Both the position numbers and the translations under genes were made by a program. A DNA stretch of 64,000 nt from JAANXG01 sp034520625 (GTDB lineage Bacteria > Pseudomonadota > Gammaproteobacteria > Arenicellales > JAANXG01). Below are positions 8,648 to 17,365 of this stretch, piece after piece. The DNA lies in assembly GCA_034520625.1 (NCBI GenBank), contig JAXHNI010000009.1, positions 620,001 through 684,000 on the forward strand, in the 5' to 3' direction. Under the pieces are notes generated by a model. That model was given only the letters and a program-made list of their open reading frames with translations. It searched no databases and had not been told where the DNA came from. The stretch's first letter is position 1, and every line of letters starts with the position of its first letter.

Positions 8648-8835
8648 CATGCCCCACCGCCGGATTTGAGAACCAGTGCCGGAGCATGGGGCCGGTGTCG
8701 AGGGCCGTCCCCCAGGGCCGCTGTAAATACATCCCTGTACGCTCTCGCTCAAACATCCTAAGTTTTCGAGAGCCCTGGGGGACGGCCCCCGACACCGGCC
8801 TTCCCGATCATGCAGGCCGTCAAACCCGACCAATT
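8648..8835. repeat. Palindromic repeat element, copy 1 (core 8690-8800)
   Basis: Core of 111 bases bounded by GGCCGGTGTC and GACACCGGCC, with inner arms that pair (GTCCCCCAGGGC against GCCCTGGGGGAC) and an asymmetric centre containing ACGCTCTCGCTCAAACATCC. The same core occurs at 16421-16532, 18946-19057 and 36664-36774; copies 1 and 4 have the centre in the opposite orientation to copies 2 and 3. It fills the gap between mlaB and the next gene. The outer arms are more degraded here than in copies 2 and 3. Confidence 0.9.
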
Positions 8836-8911
8836 CCCGAGGCTCGCCCGGAGGCGCCCGACCCCCGGCTCCCTGTCTCAACCACGAAGAAGATTCGACC
8901 TGGATTACTGA

Positions 8912-9838
8912 ATGCCGTCCGACCCCGCTGTATTCATTGACAAAGTCCACAAGCGATTCGGCGCCGTCAAGGCGCTGAACGGCGTTTCGTTCTCCATCGA
9001 GCGCGGTGAGTTCTTCGGACTGCTCGGGCCCAACGGTGCGGGAAAGTCGACCCTGATCAACGCCCTGGCCGGCCTGACCCGGGTGGACCAGGGCACGCTG
9101 CAGATCATGGGCCACGACGTGGTGAAAGCCTATCGCAGGTCCAGGATGAACGTCGGCGTCGTGCCCCAGGAGCTGGTTTACGATCCGTTTTTCACCGTCA
9201 GGGAGTTTCTCCGTTTCCAGGCCGGCTATTTCGGGGTGGCGCGGGACGCCGGTCCCTGGATCGATGAGCTGCTGGACGCCCTGGATCTGGCCGACAAGGC
9301 CGACGCCAACATGCGGGCGTTGTCCGGGGGGATGAAGCGGCGGGTGCTCATCGGCCAGGCCCTGGTTCACAAGCCGCCGGTGGTGGTGCTGGACGAGCCC
9401 ACCGCCGGCGTGGATGTGGAGCTGCGCCAGCACCTGTGGACTTTCATCCGCCGCCTCCATGCCGAAGGCCATACCATCGTTCTGACCACCCATTACCTCG
9501 AGGAGGCCGAGCAGCTCTGCGACCGGATCGCCATCATCGACCACGGTGAGCTGGTGGCGCTCGAGACCAAGTCCGATCTGCTGGCCCGGGGCATCTACAG
9601 GAGCCTTCACGTCGTCGCCTCCCGGGATATCGAGTCCGTGCCGCCCGCCGTCGAGGACCTGGTCAAGGCCGTCCACGGCTGCAGCATGGAGCTGCGCCTG
9701 CGCCGGGACAGCGATTCGGTGATGGGCGTGCTGGACTCGATACGCAGCGCCGGCATCGAGGTTAAGGACATCCACATGGAGGACGATGATCTCGAGGACG
9801 TGTTCATCCAGCTCACCCGCCGGAGCCCCGGGCCATGA
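8912..9838 (+). CDS. ABC exporter ATP-binding protein, YadG-like
   Basis: ATPase of an ABC-2 type exporter of the YadG/CcmA class. The 308-residue protein has Walker A GPNGAGKST (39-47), signature ALSGGMKRRVLIGQ, Walker B VVVLDEPTAGVD and the H-loop in VLTTHYLEEAEQL, followed by a C-terminal regulatory region of about 90 residues. It overlaps the permease gene by four bases (ATGA), so they act together. The substrate is unknown for the family. The pair sits where other Gammaproteobacteria have mlaB directly followed by ibaG. Confidence 0.9.
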   Translation: MPSDPAVFIDKVHKRFGAVKALNGVSFSIERGEFFGLLGPNGAGKSTLINALAGLTRVDQGTLQIMGHDVVKAYRRSRMNVGVVPQELVYDPFFTVREFLRFQAGYFGVARDAGPWIDELLDALDLADKADANMRALSGGMKRRVLIGQALVHKPPVVVLDEPTAGVDVELRQHLWTFIRRLHAEGHTIVLTTHYLEEAEQLCDRIAIIDHGELVALETKSDLLARGIYRSLHVVASRDIESVPPAVEDLVKAVHGCSMELRLRRDSDSVMGVLDSIRSAGIEVKDIHMEDDDLEDVFIQLTRRSPGP

Positions 9839-10590
9839 AAGGGATGCTCTGGTTGTTCTACAAGGAGCTGATGCGGTTCTGGAAGGTCGGTTTCCAGACC
9901 ATGCTCGCGCCGGTCATGACCGCGCTGCTCTATCTGCTGGTGTTCTCCCATGTGCTGGAGGACCGGCTGCAGGTGTTCGAGAACGTGCCGTATACCTCAT
10001 TCCTGATCCCCGGCCTCATGATGATGAGCATGATCCAGAATGCCTTCGCCAACAGCTCGTCCAGCATCATCCAGTCCAAGGTAACGGGCAACCTGGTGTT
10101 CGTGCTGATTACGCCGTTGTCGTATTTCGAGCTGTACTGCGCCTACGTGGGCGCGGCCATCGTCCGCGGTGTGGCGGTGGGAGCGGGGGTGTTCCTGGTG
10201 GCGGTTTTGTATGTCGACCTGCCGGTTTACAATCTGTGGCTCGTGCTGCTTTTCGCGATGCTGGCGAGCGGGGTGCAGGGCGCCCTGGGTGTAATTGCCG
10301 GGATCTGGGCGGAGAAGTACGATCAGCTCGCCGCATTCCAGAATTTCGTCATTATGCCGTTGTCGTTCCTGAGCGGCGTGTTTTATTCGATCCGCTCGCT
10401 GCCCGAAGTCTGGCAGGAGCTGTCAAAATTCAACCCGTTTTTCTATATGATTGACGGGTTCCGGTACGGCTTCTTCGGCCAGTCGGATATGCCCGTGGCG
10501 GCGAGCCTGGCGCTGAGCGCCGCCCTGTTCGCGGCATTGTCCGCGTGGGCGCTGTTGCTGCTGCACCGGGGCTACAAGCTCCGCCAGTAG
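9835..10590 (+). CDS. ABC-2 type exporter permease, YadH-like
   Basis: Integral membrane partner of the preceding ATPase. The 251-residue protein has six predicted membrane segments and the ABC-2 motifs PYTSFLIPGLMMMSMIQNAF and PLSFLSGVFYSIRSLP, which match YadH-type permeases. The last segment ends with RGYKLRQ. It is translationally coupled to the ATPase. Function beyond being an exporter cannot be told from sequence. Confidence 0.9.
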   Translation: MKGMLWLFYKELMRFWKVGFQTMLAPVMTALLYLLVFSHVLEDRLQVFENVPYTSFLIPGLMMMSMIQNAFANSSSSIIQSKVTGNLVFVLITPLSYFELYCAYVGAAIVRGVAVGAGVFLVAVLYVDLPVYNLWLVLLFAMLASGVQGALGVIAGIWAEKYDQLAAFQNFVIMPLSFLSGVFYSIRSLPEVWQELSKFNPFFYMIDGFRYGFFGQSDMPVAASLALSAALFAALSAWALLLLHRGYKLRQ

Positions 10591-10625
10591 CTTTCCATAC
10601 ACCACCGCACAAGGTCGCATACGAA

Positions 10626-10859
10626 ATGGTTACCCCCGAACACATCAAGCAGTGGATCGAGTCGGATCTGCCCGGGTCGCGGGTTGAAATCGAAGGCGAT
10701 GGCCGCCATTTTCAGGCCATCGTCGTGTGCGGGGATTTTGCAGGAAAGACGCGGATTCAGCAGCACCAGATGGTATATGATGCCCTGGGCGACAGGATGA
10801 AGGCCGACATTCACGCATTGTCCCTGCGCACCCTTACCCCCGATCAGTGGGACCAGTAA
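10626..10859 (+). CDS. ibaG: BolA-family iron-sulfur protein IbaG
   Basis: Small BolA/IbaG-type protein (77 residues). BolA proteins pair with CGFS glutaredoxins to bind [2Fe-2S] clusters. The core has VEIEGDGRHFQAIVV and the conserved HALSLRTLTP with the family histidine, plus a cysteine in VVCGDF. ATG at 10626 is chosen, with AAGGT at 10611-10615; a longer frame from 10545 would overlap the permease gene. It lies 28 bases before a monothiol glutaredoxin gene, consistent with the two products forming one complex, and upstream of murA as in E. coli. Confidence 0.9.
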   Translation: MVTPEHIKQWIESDLPGSRVEIEGDGRHFQAIVVCGDFAGKTRIQQHQMVYDALGDRMKADIHALSLRTLTPDQWDQ

Positions 10860-10887
10860 TCCAAGCAGCTCTCGCGAGGTTCAACCA

Positions 10888-11205
10888 ATGAGCGATACCC
10901 AGGAAAGAATCAAGCAGACGGTGGAATCCAACGACATCGTTCTGTTCATGAAGGGCTCGCCGCAGTTTCCGCAATGCGGTTTCTCCGGCCGGGCCGTTCA
11001 GTTGCTACAGGCCTGCGGCGCCGAGTTCGCCGCCGTGGACGTACTGGCGGATCCCGACGTCCGCGAGGGCATCAAGCAGTATTCCAACTGGCCGACCATC
11101 CCCCAGCTCTACGTCAGGGGGCAGTTCGTCGGCGGCAGCGACATCCTGATGGAGATGTACGAGAGCGGCGAGCTCAAGCAGGCCCTGGCGGGAGAAACCG
11201 CCTGA
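10888..11205 (+). CDS. grxD: Monothiol glutaredoxin, Grx4 type
   Basis: Cytoplasmic iron-sulfur cluster carrier. The 105-residue protein has the CGFS active site in FPQCGFSGRAV (Cys 30), the glutathione-binding NWPTIPQLYV and the GGSDILMEMYESGEL motif. The length is typical of single-domain Grx4. Its place directly after ibaG supports a BolA-glutaredoxin partnership; in E. coli the two genes are unlinked. Confidence 0.95.
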   Translation: MSDTQERIKQTVESNDIVLFMKGSPQFPQCGFSGRAVQLLQACGAEFAAVDVLADPDVREGIKQYSNWPTIPQLYVRGQFVGGSDILMEMYESGELKQALAGETA

Positions 11206-11292
11206 CTCCTCCCCCGAAGCGCGGGTGCCCGGACGTCGGTGGAAGCCGGCGCCCGCCAGTGGAGGCGGGGCCGGGGCCGGACTGAGGGCGCC

Positions 11293-12594
11293 ATGGACAA
11301 GCTCATCATCGAAGGCGGCATTCCGCTGAAGGGGGATATCCGCATCTCCGGCGCCAAGAACGCGGCGCTGCCGGTGCTGATCGCCTCCCTGCTCACGGAG
11401 GAGCCGCTGGTTATCGGCAACATGCCGCATCTCCACGATATCACCACCACCCTGGAGCTGCTGGGGCGCCTGGGCGTCGAGGTCGAGGTGGACGAGAAGA
11501 TGGCGATCCGGGCCCACGCCCACGACGTGACGGAGCTGTGCGCCCCCTATGACCTGGTGAAGACCATGCGCGCGTCCATCCTGGTGCTGGGGCCGCTGCT
11601 GGCCCGCTTCGGGCATGCAGAGGTTTCCCTGCCCGGCGGCTGCGCCATCGGCTCGCGGCCGGTCAACCTGCATATCAAGGGACTGGAAGCCATGGGTGCG
11701 GAAATCACCATTGATGAAGGCTACATCAAGGCGACCGCCAGCCGCCTGAAGGGCGCCCGCGTGTTCATGGACATGATCTCCGTGACCGGCACCGAGAACC
11801 TGATGATGGCGGCCACGCTGGCGGACGGCACGACGGTGATCGAGAACGCGGCCCGGGAGCCGGAAGTCGTGGACCTTGCCGTATGCCTGAACGCCATGGG
11901 CGCGCGGGTCAGCGGCGCCGGCACGGACACCGTTACCATCGAAGGCGTCGAGCGCTTGAACGGCACCACCCACCAGGTGATCCCTGACCGCATCGAAACG
12001 GGTACGTTTCTGGTGGCTGCGGCGCTGACCCGCGGCAGCGTGCGTCTCCGGAACACCGACCCGAGCACCCTCGAGGCGGTCATCGAAAAGTTGCGCGCCG
12101 CCGGGGCCGAGATCGACATCGGCGACCGGCAGATCTGGCTGGACATGCACGGAAGCCGGCCGCAGGCGGTGGATGTGCGCACCGCCCCATACCCCGCTTT
12201 CCCGACGGACATGCAGGCGCAGTTCGTGACGCTCAACAGCGTCGCCTCCGGATCCGGGATCGTAACCGAGACGGTGTTCGAGAACCGGTTCATGCACGTG
12301 CACGAGCTGCAGCGCATGGGTGCCAACATCGAGATGAACGGCAACGTCGCCGTCGTCCACGGCGTGAGAGCCCTGCGCGGCGCGCCGGTGATGGCCACGG
12401 ATCTGCGTGCCTCGGCATCCCTGGTGCTGGCCGGCCTGGTGGCCGAGGGGGAAACCGTGATCGACCGGATCTACCACATTGATCGCGGCTACGAATGCAT
12501 CGAAGAAAAGCTTTCCCAGCTCGGCGCCCGGATCAGGCGGGTGCCCGGCCACGTCTACGCCCGGGAAACACGCGCCAGCGCCGCCGCCGTATAG
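11293..12594 (+). CDS. murA: UDP-N-acetylglucosamine 1-carboxyvinyltransferase MurA
   Basis: First committed enzyme of peptidoglycan synthesis; it adds enolpyruvate from PEP to UDP-GlcNAc and is the fosfomycin target. The 433-residue protein has GAKNAALP (Lys22, Asn23) and the catalytic cysteine in LPGGCAIGSRPV (about C117), so it is the Cys (fosfomycin-binding) form. Start at 11293 (MDKLIIEGG) fits the family; 18 extra residues upstream are unconserved. The C-terminus runs about 12 residues beyond the E. coli protein. hisG follows after 8 bases. Confidence 0.96.
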   Translation: MDKLIIEGGIPLKGDIRISGAKNAALPVLIASLLTEEPLVIGNMPHLHDITTTLELLGRLGVEVEVDEKMAIRAHAHDVTELCAPYDLVKTMRASILVLGPLLARFGHAEVSLPGGCAIGSRPVNLHIKGLEAMGAEITIDEGYIKATASRLKGARVFMDMISVTGTENLMMAATLADGTTVIENAAREPEVVDLAVCLNAMGARVSGAGTDTVTIEGVERLNGTTHQVIPDRIETGTFLVAAALTRGSVRLRNTDPSTLEAVIEKLRAAGAEIDIGDRQIWLDMHGSRPQAVDVRTAPYPAFPTDMQAQFVTLNSVASGSGIVTETVFENRFMHVHELQRMGANIEMNGNVAVVHGVRALRGAPVMATDLRASASLVLAGLVAEGETVIDRIYHIDRGYECIEEKLSQLGARIRRVPGHVYARETRASAAAV

Positions 12595-12602
12595 GCAGGG
12601 CC

Positions 12603-13262
12603 ATGAACGACGCGCCGGTGAAAATCGCCCTCGCCAAGGGGCGGATTCTGGATGAGGCACTGCCGCTGTTCGAGCGTATCGGCCTCGCACCCGTGGAATC
12701 CCCGTCGAAAAGCCGCAAGCTCGTGATCGACACCGAGTCCGGGCGGGCGCAGCTGGTTATTATCCGGGGCGCCGATGTGCCGACCTACGTGCAGTTCGGC
12801 GCCGCCCATCTCGGCATAGTCGGCAAGGATGTGCTGCTCGAGCACGGCGGCGGCGACCTGGCGGAGCTGCTGGACCTGGGCTTCGCGCGCTGCCGGCTGG
12901 TGGTGGCGGAGCCCGCCGACCTGGCCGGGACGGACGGTCCGCACCAGTGGCAGCGCCTGCGGATCGCCACCAAGTACCCCAACATCGCCCGGCGTCATTT
13001 CGCCGCCAGGGGCGTGCAGACCCGGATTATCAAACTGTACGGCTCCATGGAGCTGGCGCCGCTGGTGGGCCTGGCGGACCGGATCGTGGACCTGGTGGAT
13101 ACCGGCGGCACCCTGAAGGCGAACAGGCTCGAGGAAGTGGAGACCGTTACCGAGATCAGCGCCAGGTTGATCGCCAATCTTGCGGCGCTGCGCATGCAGG
13201 CCGGCCCCCTGAACGAGATCATTCAACTCATTCAGAACGCGGTGACCCCCGATGAGCGATAA
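12603..13262 (+). CDS. hisG: ATP phosphoribosyltransferase catalytic subunit HisG, short form
   Basis: Catalyses the first step of histidine synthesis, ATP + PRPP to phosphoribosyl-ATP. The 219-residue protein has the PRPP-binding EVETVTEISARLIAN region and ends shortly after it, so it lacks the C-terminal ACT-like regulatory domain. Short HisG enzymes need a HisZ partner for activity and feedback control, and no hisZ is seen here. Start at 12603 follows murA; hisD overlaps its end by 11 bases. Confidence 0.94.
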   Translation: MNDAPVKIALAKGRILDEALPLFERIGLAPVESPSKSRKLVIDTESGRAQLVIIRGADVPTYVQFGAAHLGIVGKDVLLEHGGGDLAELLDLGFARCRLVVAEPADLAGTDGPHQWQRLRIATKYPNIARRHFAARGVQTRIIKLYGSMELAPLVGLADRIVDLVDTGGTLKANRLEEVETVTEISARLIANLAALRMQAGPLNEIIQLIQNAVTPDER

Positions 13263-14562
13263 ACCCCCTGTCCAGCGCCTGGATGTCGCCGCCCCCGGAT
13301 TCGATGACACCTTCGAATCACTGCTGGCACGGGGCGAGGAGGCCGGCGACGCCGTTACCGCGGCGGTCACGGACATTATCAAGCGCGTGCGCCGTGACGG
13401 CGATCCGGCGCTGATCGAGTATACCGGCCGCTTCGACCGCATCGAGATCGCCCGGGCCGGGGACCTGGAACTGGAAGCCCGGCACCTGGACGAGGCACTG
13501 GCGCGGATCTCCCCGGACGAGCGCGACGCGCTGGAGCACGCGGCGGCGCGCATCCGCGCCTACCACGAGCATCAGGACCAGGCGTCCTGGCACTATGAGG
13601 AGGCCGACGGAACGCGTCTCGGCCAGCGCGTCACCCCGTTGGACCGGGTGGGCCTGTACGTGCCCGGGGGCAAGGCTGCCTATCCCTCCACCGTTTTGAT
13701 GAACGCCATCCCCGCCAGGGTGGCGGGCGTCGGCGAGCTGATCATGACCGTGCCCACACCGGGCGGCGACACCAACGACCTGGTTCTGGCGGCGGCCCGC
13801 ATCGCCGGCGTCGACCGCGTGTTCCGCATCGGCGGCGCCCAGGCGGTGGCGGCGCTGGCCTGGGGAACGGAAACCGTGCCGCGGGTGGACAAGATCGTTG
13901 GGCCTGGCAACATTTACGTGGCGACCGCCAAGCGCCTGGTATTCGGGCAGGTGGGCATCGATATGATCGCCGGTCCCTCGGAAGTCGTTATCGTCGCCGA
14001 TGACAGCGTCGATCCCGACTGGACGGCGATGGACCTGTTCGCCCAGGCGGAGCACGACGAGCTGGCCCAGTCCGTCCTGATTTCCGCGGACCACGGGTAT
14101 CTCGATCGGGTGGCCGATGCCATCCGGCGCCTGCTGCCGGAAATGGAACGCCGGGAAATCATCGAGGCGGCGCTGGCGGGGCAGGGCGCGCTGATCGCCG
14201 TGCCGGACCTGGACCGGGCCGCTGAGCTCGTCAACCGCATCGCGCCGGAGCACCTGGAGCTGCTCATGCGGAACGCCGACAGCTTCATGGATCGGATCCG
14301 CCACGCCGGCGCGATTTTCGTCGGGCCCTGGAGCGCCGAAGCGATGGGCGATTACTGCGCCGGCCCCAACCACGTCCTGCCCACCTCCGGCACCGCACGG
14401 TTCAGCTCACCGCTCGGGGTCTACGACTTCCAGAAACGCTCCAGCGTCATCGCCTGTTCGGAAGAAGGGGCCCGTGCCATGTCGCGGACGGCATCGGTGC
14501 TTGCCCGGGCGGAATCCCTGACGGCACATGCCCGTTCCGCGGAGTATCGCGGTGGTGAATGA
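13252..14562 (+). CDS. hisD: Histidinol dehydrogenase HisD
   Basis: Zinc- and NAD-dependent enzyme that oxidises histidinol to histidine in two steps. The 436-residue protein has VGLYVPGGKAAYPSTVLMNA, the zinc/base region LFAQAEHDELAQS, and GPNHVLPTSGTARF. Full family length. The start overlaps hisG by 11 bases and the end overlaps hisC by up to 35 bases, so the three are coupled. Confidence 0.97.
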   Translation: MSDKPPVQRLDVAAPGFDDTFESLLARGEEAGDAVTAAVTDIIKRVRRDGDPALIEYTGRFDRIEIARAGDLELEARHLDEALARISPDERDALEHAAARIRAYHEHQDQASWHYEEADGTRLGQRVTPLDRVGLYVPGGKAAYPSTVLMNAIPARVAGVGELIMTVPTPGGDTNDLVLAAARIAGVDRVFRIGGAQAVAALAWGTETVPRVDKIVGPGNIYVATAKRLVFGQVGIDMIAGPSEVVIVADDSVDPDWTAMDLFAQAEHDELAQSVLISADHGYLDRVADAIRRLLPEMERREIIEAALAGQGALIAVPDLDRAAELVNRIAPEHLELLMRNADSFMDRIRHAGAIFVGPWSAEAMGDYCAGPNHVLPTSGTARFSSPLGVYDFQKRSSVIACSEEGARAMSRTASVLARAESLTAHARSAEYRGGE

Positions 14563-15631
14563 TTCGTCCGGGGCCCGGCGCCGGGCGGCGTCGGTGGTGC
14601 GGCCGGCCATCCGCGAGCTGTCCGCCTACCAAGCGCCGCCGGCCGGGGACGGCATCAAGCTGGATGCCATGGAAAATCCCTACGAGCTGCCGCCGGCACT
14701 GAAGTCCGGTTGGCTGGAGGTGATGCGGGAGGCGGCGCTGAACCGCTATCCGGACCCCTCCGGCGCCCAGCTCAAGGAGCGCCTGCGGCGCGTCTTCGAC
14801 CTGCCCGCCGGGTCGTCCATTCTGCTTGGCAACGGCTCCGACGAGATCATTCAGATGATCCAGTTGGCCCTCGGCGGTCCGGTGCTGGCGCCGGTTCCGA
14901 CGTTCGTCATGTATGAAATGACGGCCAGATTCGTGAACCTCGAATTCGCCGGTGTCCCCCTGGACCGGGAATTCGCTCTGGACGCGGACGCCATGCTGGC
15001 GGCCGTTGAACGGCACCAACCGGCCGTGGTGTTCATCGCCTACCCCAACAACCCCACCGGCAACCTGTTCGACGAGGACGCGATTCGCCGGGTGATCGGC
15101 GCGGCCCCCGGGCTGGTGGTGATCGACGAGGCGTACCATGCGTTTGCGGGCCGAACCCTGATGCCGTACGTCGAGGCGTATCCGAACGTGCTGATCATGC
15201 GGACCCTTTCCAAGCTCGGGCTGGCGGGCCTGCGCCTGGGTTTCGCGGCGGCGGATCCGGCCTGGATCGATGAGCTCGAAAAGGTGCGCATGCCCTACAA
15301 CATCAATGTGCTGACCCAGGCAAGCGCCGTGTTCGCCCTGGACCATATCGACGTGTTCAACGAACAGGCCGCCCGCATCCGGGCTGAGCGCGGCCGGGTG
15401 GCCGCAGGCCTGGCGGCGAAGGGCTACCGGTGCTTTCCGAGCGACGCCAACTTCATCCTGTTCCGTTGCCGCGAAAAGGATGCCGGCGACGTCTTCCGGA
15501 CCCTGCTGGATGACGGCGTGGTGATCAAGAATCTCGATGGCGCCCATCCCGCCCTGGCGGGCTGCCTGCGGGTTACCATCGGCACGCCGGATGAGAATGA
15601 CCGGTTTCTGGAGGCGTTGCCGGGTTCCTGA
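14528..15631 (+). CDS. hisC: Histidinol-phosphate aminotransferase HisC
   Basis: PLP enzyme that converts imidazole-acetol phosphate to histidinol phosphate. The 367-residue protein has ENPYELPPAL, NRYPDPSGAQLKERL, GNGSDEIIQM, YPNNPTGNLF and the PLP lysine in MRTLSKLGLAGLRLG. The ATG at 14528 overlaps hisD by 35 bases; GTG codons at 14552 and 14555 overlap by less and are possible alternative starts. Confidence 0.95.
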   Translation: MPVPRSIAVVNDSSGARRRAASVVRPAIRELSAYQAPPAGDGIKLDAMENPYELPPALKSGWLEVMREAALNRYPDPSGAQLKERLRRVFDLPAGSSILLGNGSDEIIQMIQLALGGPVLAPVPTFVMYEMTARFVNLEFAGVPLDREFALDADAMLAAVERHQPAVVFIAYPNNPTGNLFDEDAIRRVIGAAPGLVVIDEAYHAFAGRTLMPYVEAYPNVLIMRTLSKLGLAGLRLGFAAADPAWIDELEKVRMPYNINVLTQASAVFALDHIDVFNEQAARIRAERGRVAAGLAAKGYRCFPSDANFILFRCREKDAGDVFRTLLDDGVVIKNLDGAHPALAGCLRVTIGTPDENDRFLEALPGS

Positions 15632-15681
15632 TGGCGGTGGGCGCCGAGCTACCTGCCGGACCGGACCCGCAGGCGTCGATT

Positions 15682-15690
15682 TGCTATAGT
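15682..15690 (+). promoter_or_regulatory. Extended -10 promoter before hisB
   Basis: TGCTATAGT (TGn plus TATAGT) about 36 bases upstream of the hisB ATG in the 94-base hisC-hisB gap. No strong -35. It implies hisB and downstream genes can be transcribed independently of hisGDC. Confidence 0.5.
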
Positions 15691-15725
15691 CGCGGCGCTT
15701 ATCAACACTCGAATCCCTGTCCCCG

Positions 15726-16319
15726 ATGACGATCCGCGAAGCCAGTATCGAACGCCTCACCCGGGAGACCCGGATCACTGTCACCGTAAATCTGGACGGC
15801 AGGGGTACGGGAAGTTTCTCCACCGGCGTGCCGTTCCTGGAGCACATGCTGGAACAGGTCGCCCGGCACGGGATGATCGATTTCCGCGTGGACGCCGAGG
15901 GCGACCTGGAGATCGACGCCCATCACACCGTCGAGGACATCGGCATCACCTTCGGCCAGGCCATGGCACAGGCCATCGGCGACAAGTCCGGCATCAATCG
16001 CTATGGGCACGCCTATGTGCCCCTGGACGAGGCCCTGAGCCGTGTGGTGCTGGATTTCTCCGGCCGGCCGGGACTGGAATACCATGTCGAGTATCCCCGG
16101 GCGCGGATCGGTGAATTCGATGTCGATCTGTTCCGGGAGTTCTTCCAGGCATTCTGCAATCACGCCGGCGTCACCCTGCACATCGACAACCTGCGAGGCC
16201 GCAACGCTCACCACATCGCGGAAACGATATTCAAGGCGTTCGGCCGGGCGCTGCGGGCGGCGGCGTCCCCGGACGACCGGCGCGGCGGCGAGATCCCGTC
16301 CACCAAGGGATCGCTTTAG
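15726..16319 (+). CDS. hisB: Imidazoleglycerol-phosphate dehydratase HisB (monofunctional)
   Basis: Manganese-dependent dehydratase of the histidine pathway. The 197-residue protein has the duplicated metal-binding motifs DAHHTVEDIG and RNAHHIAETIFKAFGRAL and lacks the N-terminal histidinol-phosphatase domain of the bifunctional enterobacterial HisB, so the phosphatase must be elsewhere. It ends STKGSL, a normal family C-terminus. Its TAG stop at 16317-16319 coincides with the left end of a palindromic element. Confidence 0.96.
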   Translation: MTIREASIERLTRETRITVTVNLDGRGTGSFSTGVPFLEHMLEQVARHGMIDFRVDAEGDLEIDAHHTVEDIGITFGQAMAQAIGDKSGINRYGHAYVPLDEALSRVVLDFSGRPGLEYHVEYPRARIGEFDVDLFREFFQAFCNHAGVTLHIDNLRGRNAHHIAETIFKAFGRALRAAASPDDRRGGEIPSTKGSL

Positions 16320-16608
16320 TGCACCCCGTTGCTGAATGTGTCACCGCCGGAACGTTCCCGGTCCGTCAGGAGCAGGTGGGTTCCCGTAGGCCGAGGCCGG
16401 GTATGACAGCTCCTCGGTTCGGGCCGGTGCCGGGGGGCGTCCCCCAGGGCTCTCGAAAACAAGGATGTTTGAGCGAGAGCGTACAGGGATGTATTCACAG
16501 CGGCCCTGGGGGACGCCCCCCGGCACCGGCCCGGTCCATGGCACTTATTCCCAAAGCGGGCCACGACCTGCGGAGCGCTGATTGGCGCTATATCAGCGGC
16601 GGGGTGCA
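16320..16608. repeat. Palindromic repeat element, copy 2 (289 bp, terminal inverted repeats)
   Basis: Terminal inverted repeats TGCACCCCGTTGCTGA (16320-16335) and TCAGCGGCGGGGTGCA (16593-16608) match at 14 of 16 positions and enclose the 112-base palindromic core at 16421-16532. The right interior arm reads CCCAAAGCGGGCC, as in copy 3. Total length is 289 bp, the same as copy 3. It directly abuts the hisB stop and fills most of the 326-base hisB-hisH gap. No coding sequence: a small peptide-like frame through the core is only the repeat read as protein. Confidence 0.9.
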
Positions 16609-16645
16609 ATAACCTCTTCGTACCAGTTGTCGTATTGACTTCACC

Positions 16646-17320
16646 ATGAATCGAATCGCGGTCATCGACCTGGGAACCGGCAACCTGCGTTCCGTCGCCC
16701 GGGCTCTGGAAACCGTCGCAGGGCGTGATTGCGAAGTGCGCATCACCGAGTCCGCGGCGGACGTCGCCGCCGCCGACCGCGTCGTGTTCCCGGGGCAGAG
16801 CGCGATCCGGTCCGTCATGGACAGGCTCCGGGGCAACCCGGCGCTGCTCGACGCCGTGGTCGAAGCGATCCGGGGAAAGCCCTTTCTCGGCATCTGCATC
16901 GGGCTCCAGGCGCTTTACGGGCACAGTTCCGAGGACGGTGGCGTCGATTGCCTGGGGGTCCTCGAGGGGGAGGTCCGGCATTTCCTCGAGGCCGGCGGCG
17001 GGTCCCGTGAAGCCTTTACCGACCCCGCCACCGGCGCGCGGCTCAAGATCCCCCACATGGGCTGGAATACCGTGCGCATGGACCGCGAGCACCCCCTGTG
17101 GGAGGGGATCGAGCAGGACGCCTGGTTCTATTTCGTGCACAGCTACTGTGCCATGCCGGGGTCGCCCGCGGAGAACTGCGGCACCACGAGCTACGGTGTG
17201 GACTTTGTATCGGCGGCGGCGGCCGGGAATGTGTTCGCCGTTCAGTTTCACCCTGAAAAGAGCCAGCGAAACGGATTAGAATTGCTCGGCAACTTCGTCA
17301 ACTGGGACGGCGCGTCGTAG
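16646..17320 (+). CDS. hisH: Imidazole glycerol phosphate synthase glutaminase subunit HisH
   Basis: Glutaminase that supplies ammonia to HisF for imidazole ring closure. The 224-residue protein is a class I amidotransferase with the nucleophile Cys84 in LGICIGLQAL and the His-Glu pair in VQFHPEKSQRNG; the opening MNRIAVIDLGTGNLRSV is typical. It lies after the repeat element, so its expression depends on read-through or on a promoter in the gap. Confidence 0.96.
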   Translation: MNRIAVIDLGTGNLRSVARALETVAGRDCEVRITESAADVAAADRVVFPGQSAIRSVMDRLRGNPALLDAVVEAIRGKPFLGICIGLQALYGHSSEDGGVDCLGVLEGEVRHFLEAGGGSREAFTDPATGARLKIPHMGWNTVRMDREHPLWEGIEQDAWFYFVHSYCAMPGSPAENCGTTSYGVDFVSAAAAGNVFAVQFHPEKSQRNGLELLGNFVNWDGAS

Positions 17321-17365
17321 TCCGACAGCCGACAACGACAGACTCCCATCGAGCTTCAGGCTGCC

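Noticed and set aside
8255..9775. Minus-strand frame of 506 codons over the YadG-like gene
   Set aside because: It runs across mlaB, the palindromic repeat and the ATPase gene in antisense; no recognisable domain.
11005..12690. Long minus-strand frame of 561 codons opposite murA
   Set aside because: Shadow of murA and its neighbours; residue composition is typical of antisense of GC-rich codons.
16421..16532. Peptide-like frame (CLSESVQG...) inside the palindromic core
   Set aside because: The same peptide appears in every copy because the repeat is the same; it has no ribosome site and is not a gene.
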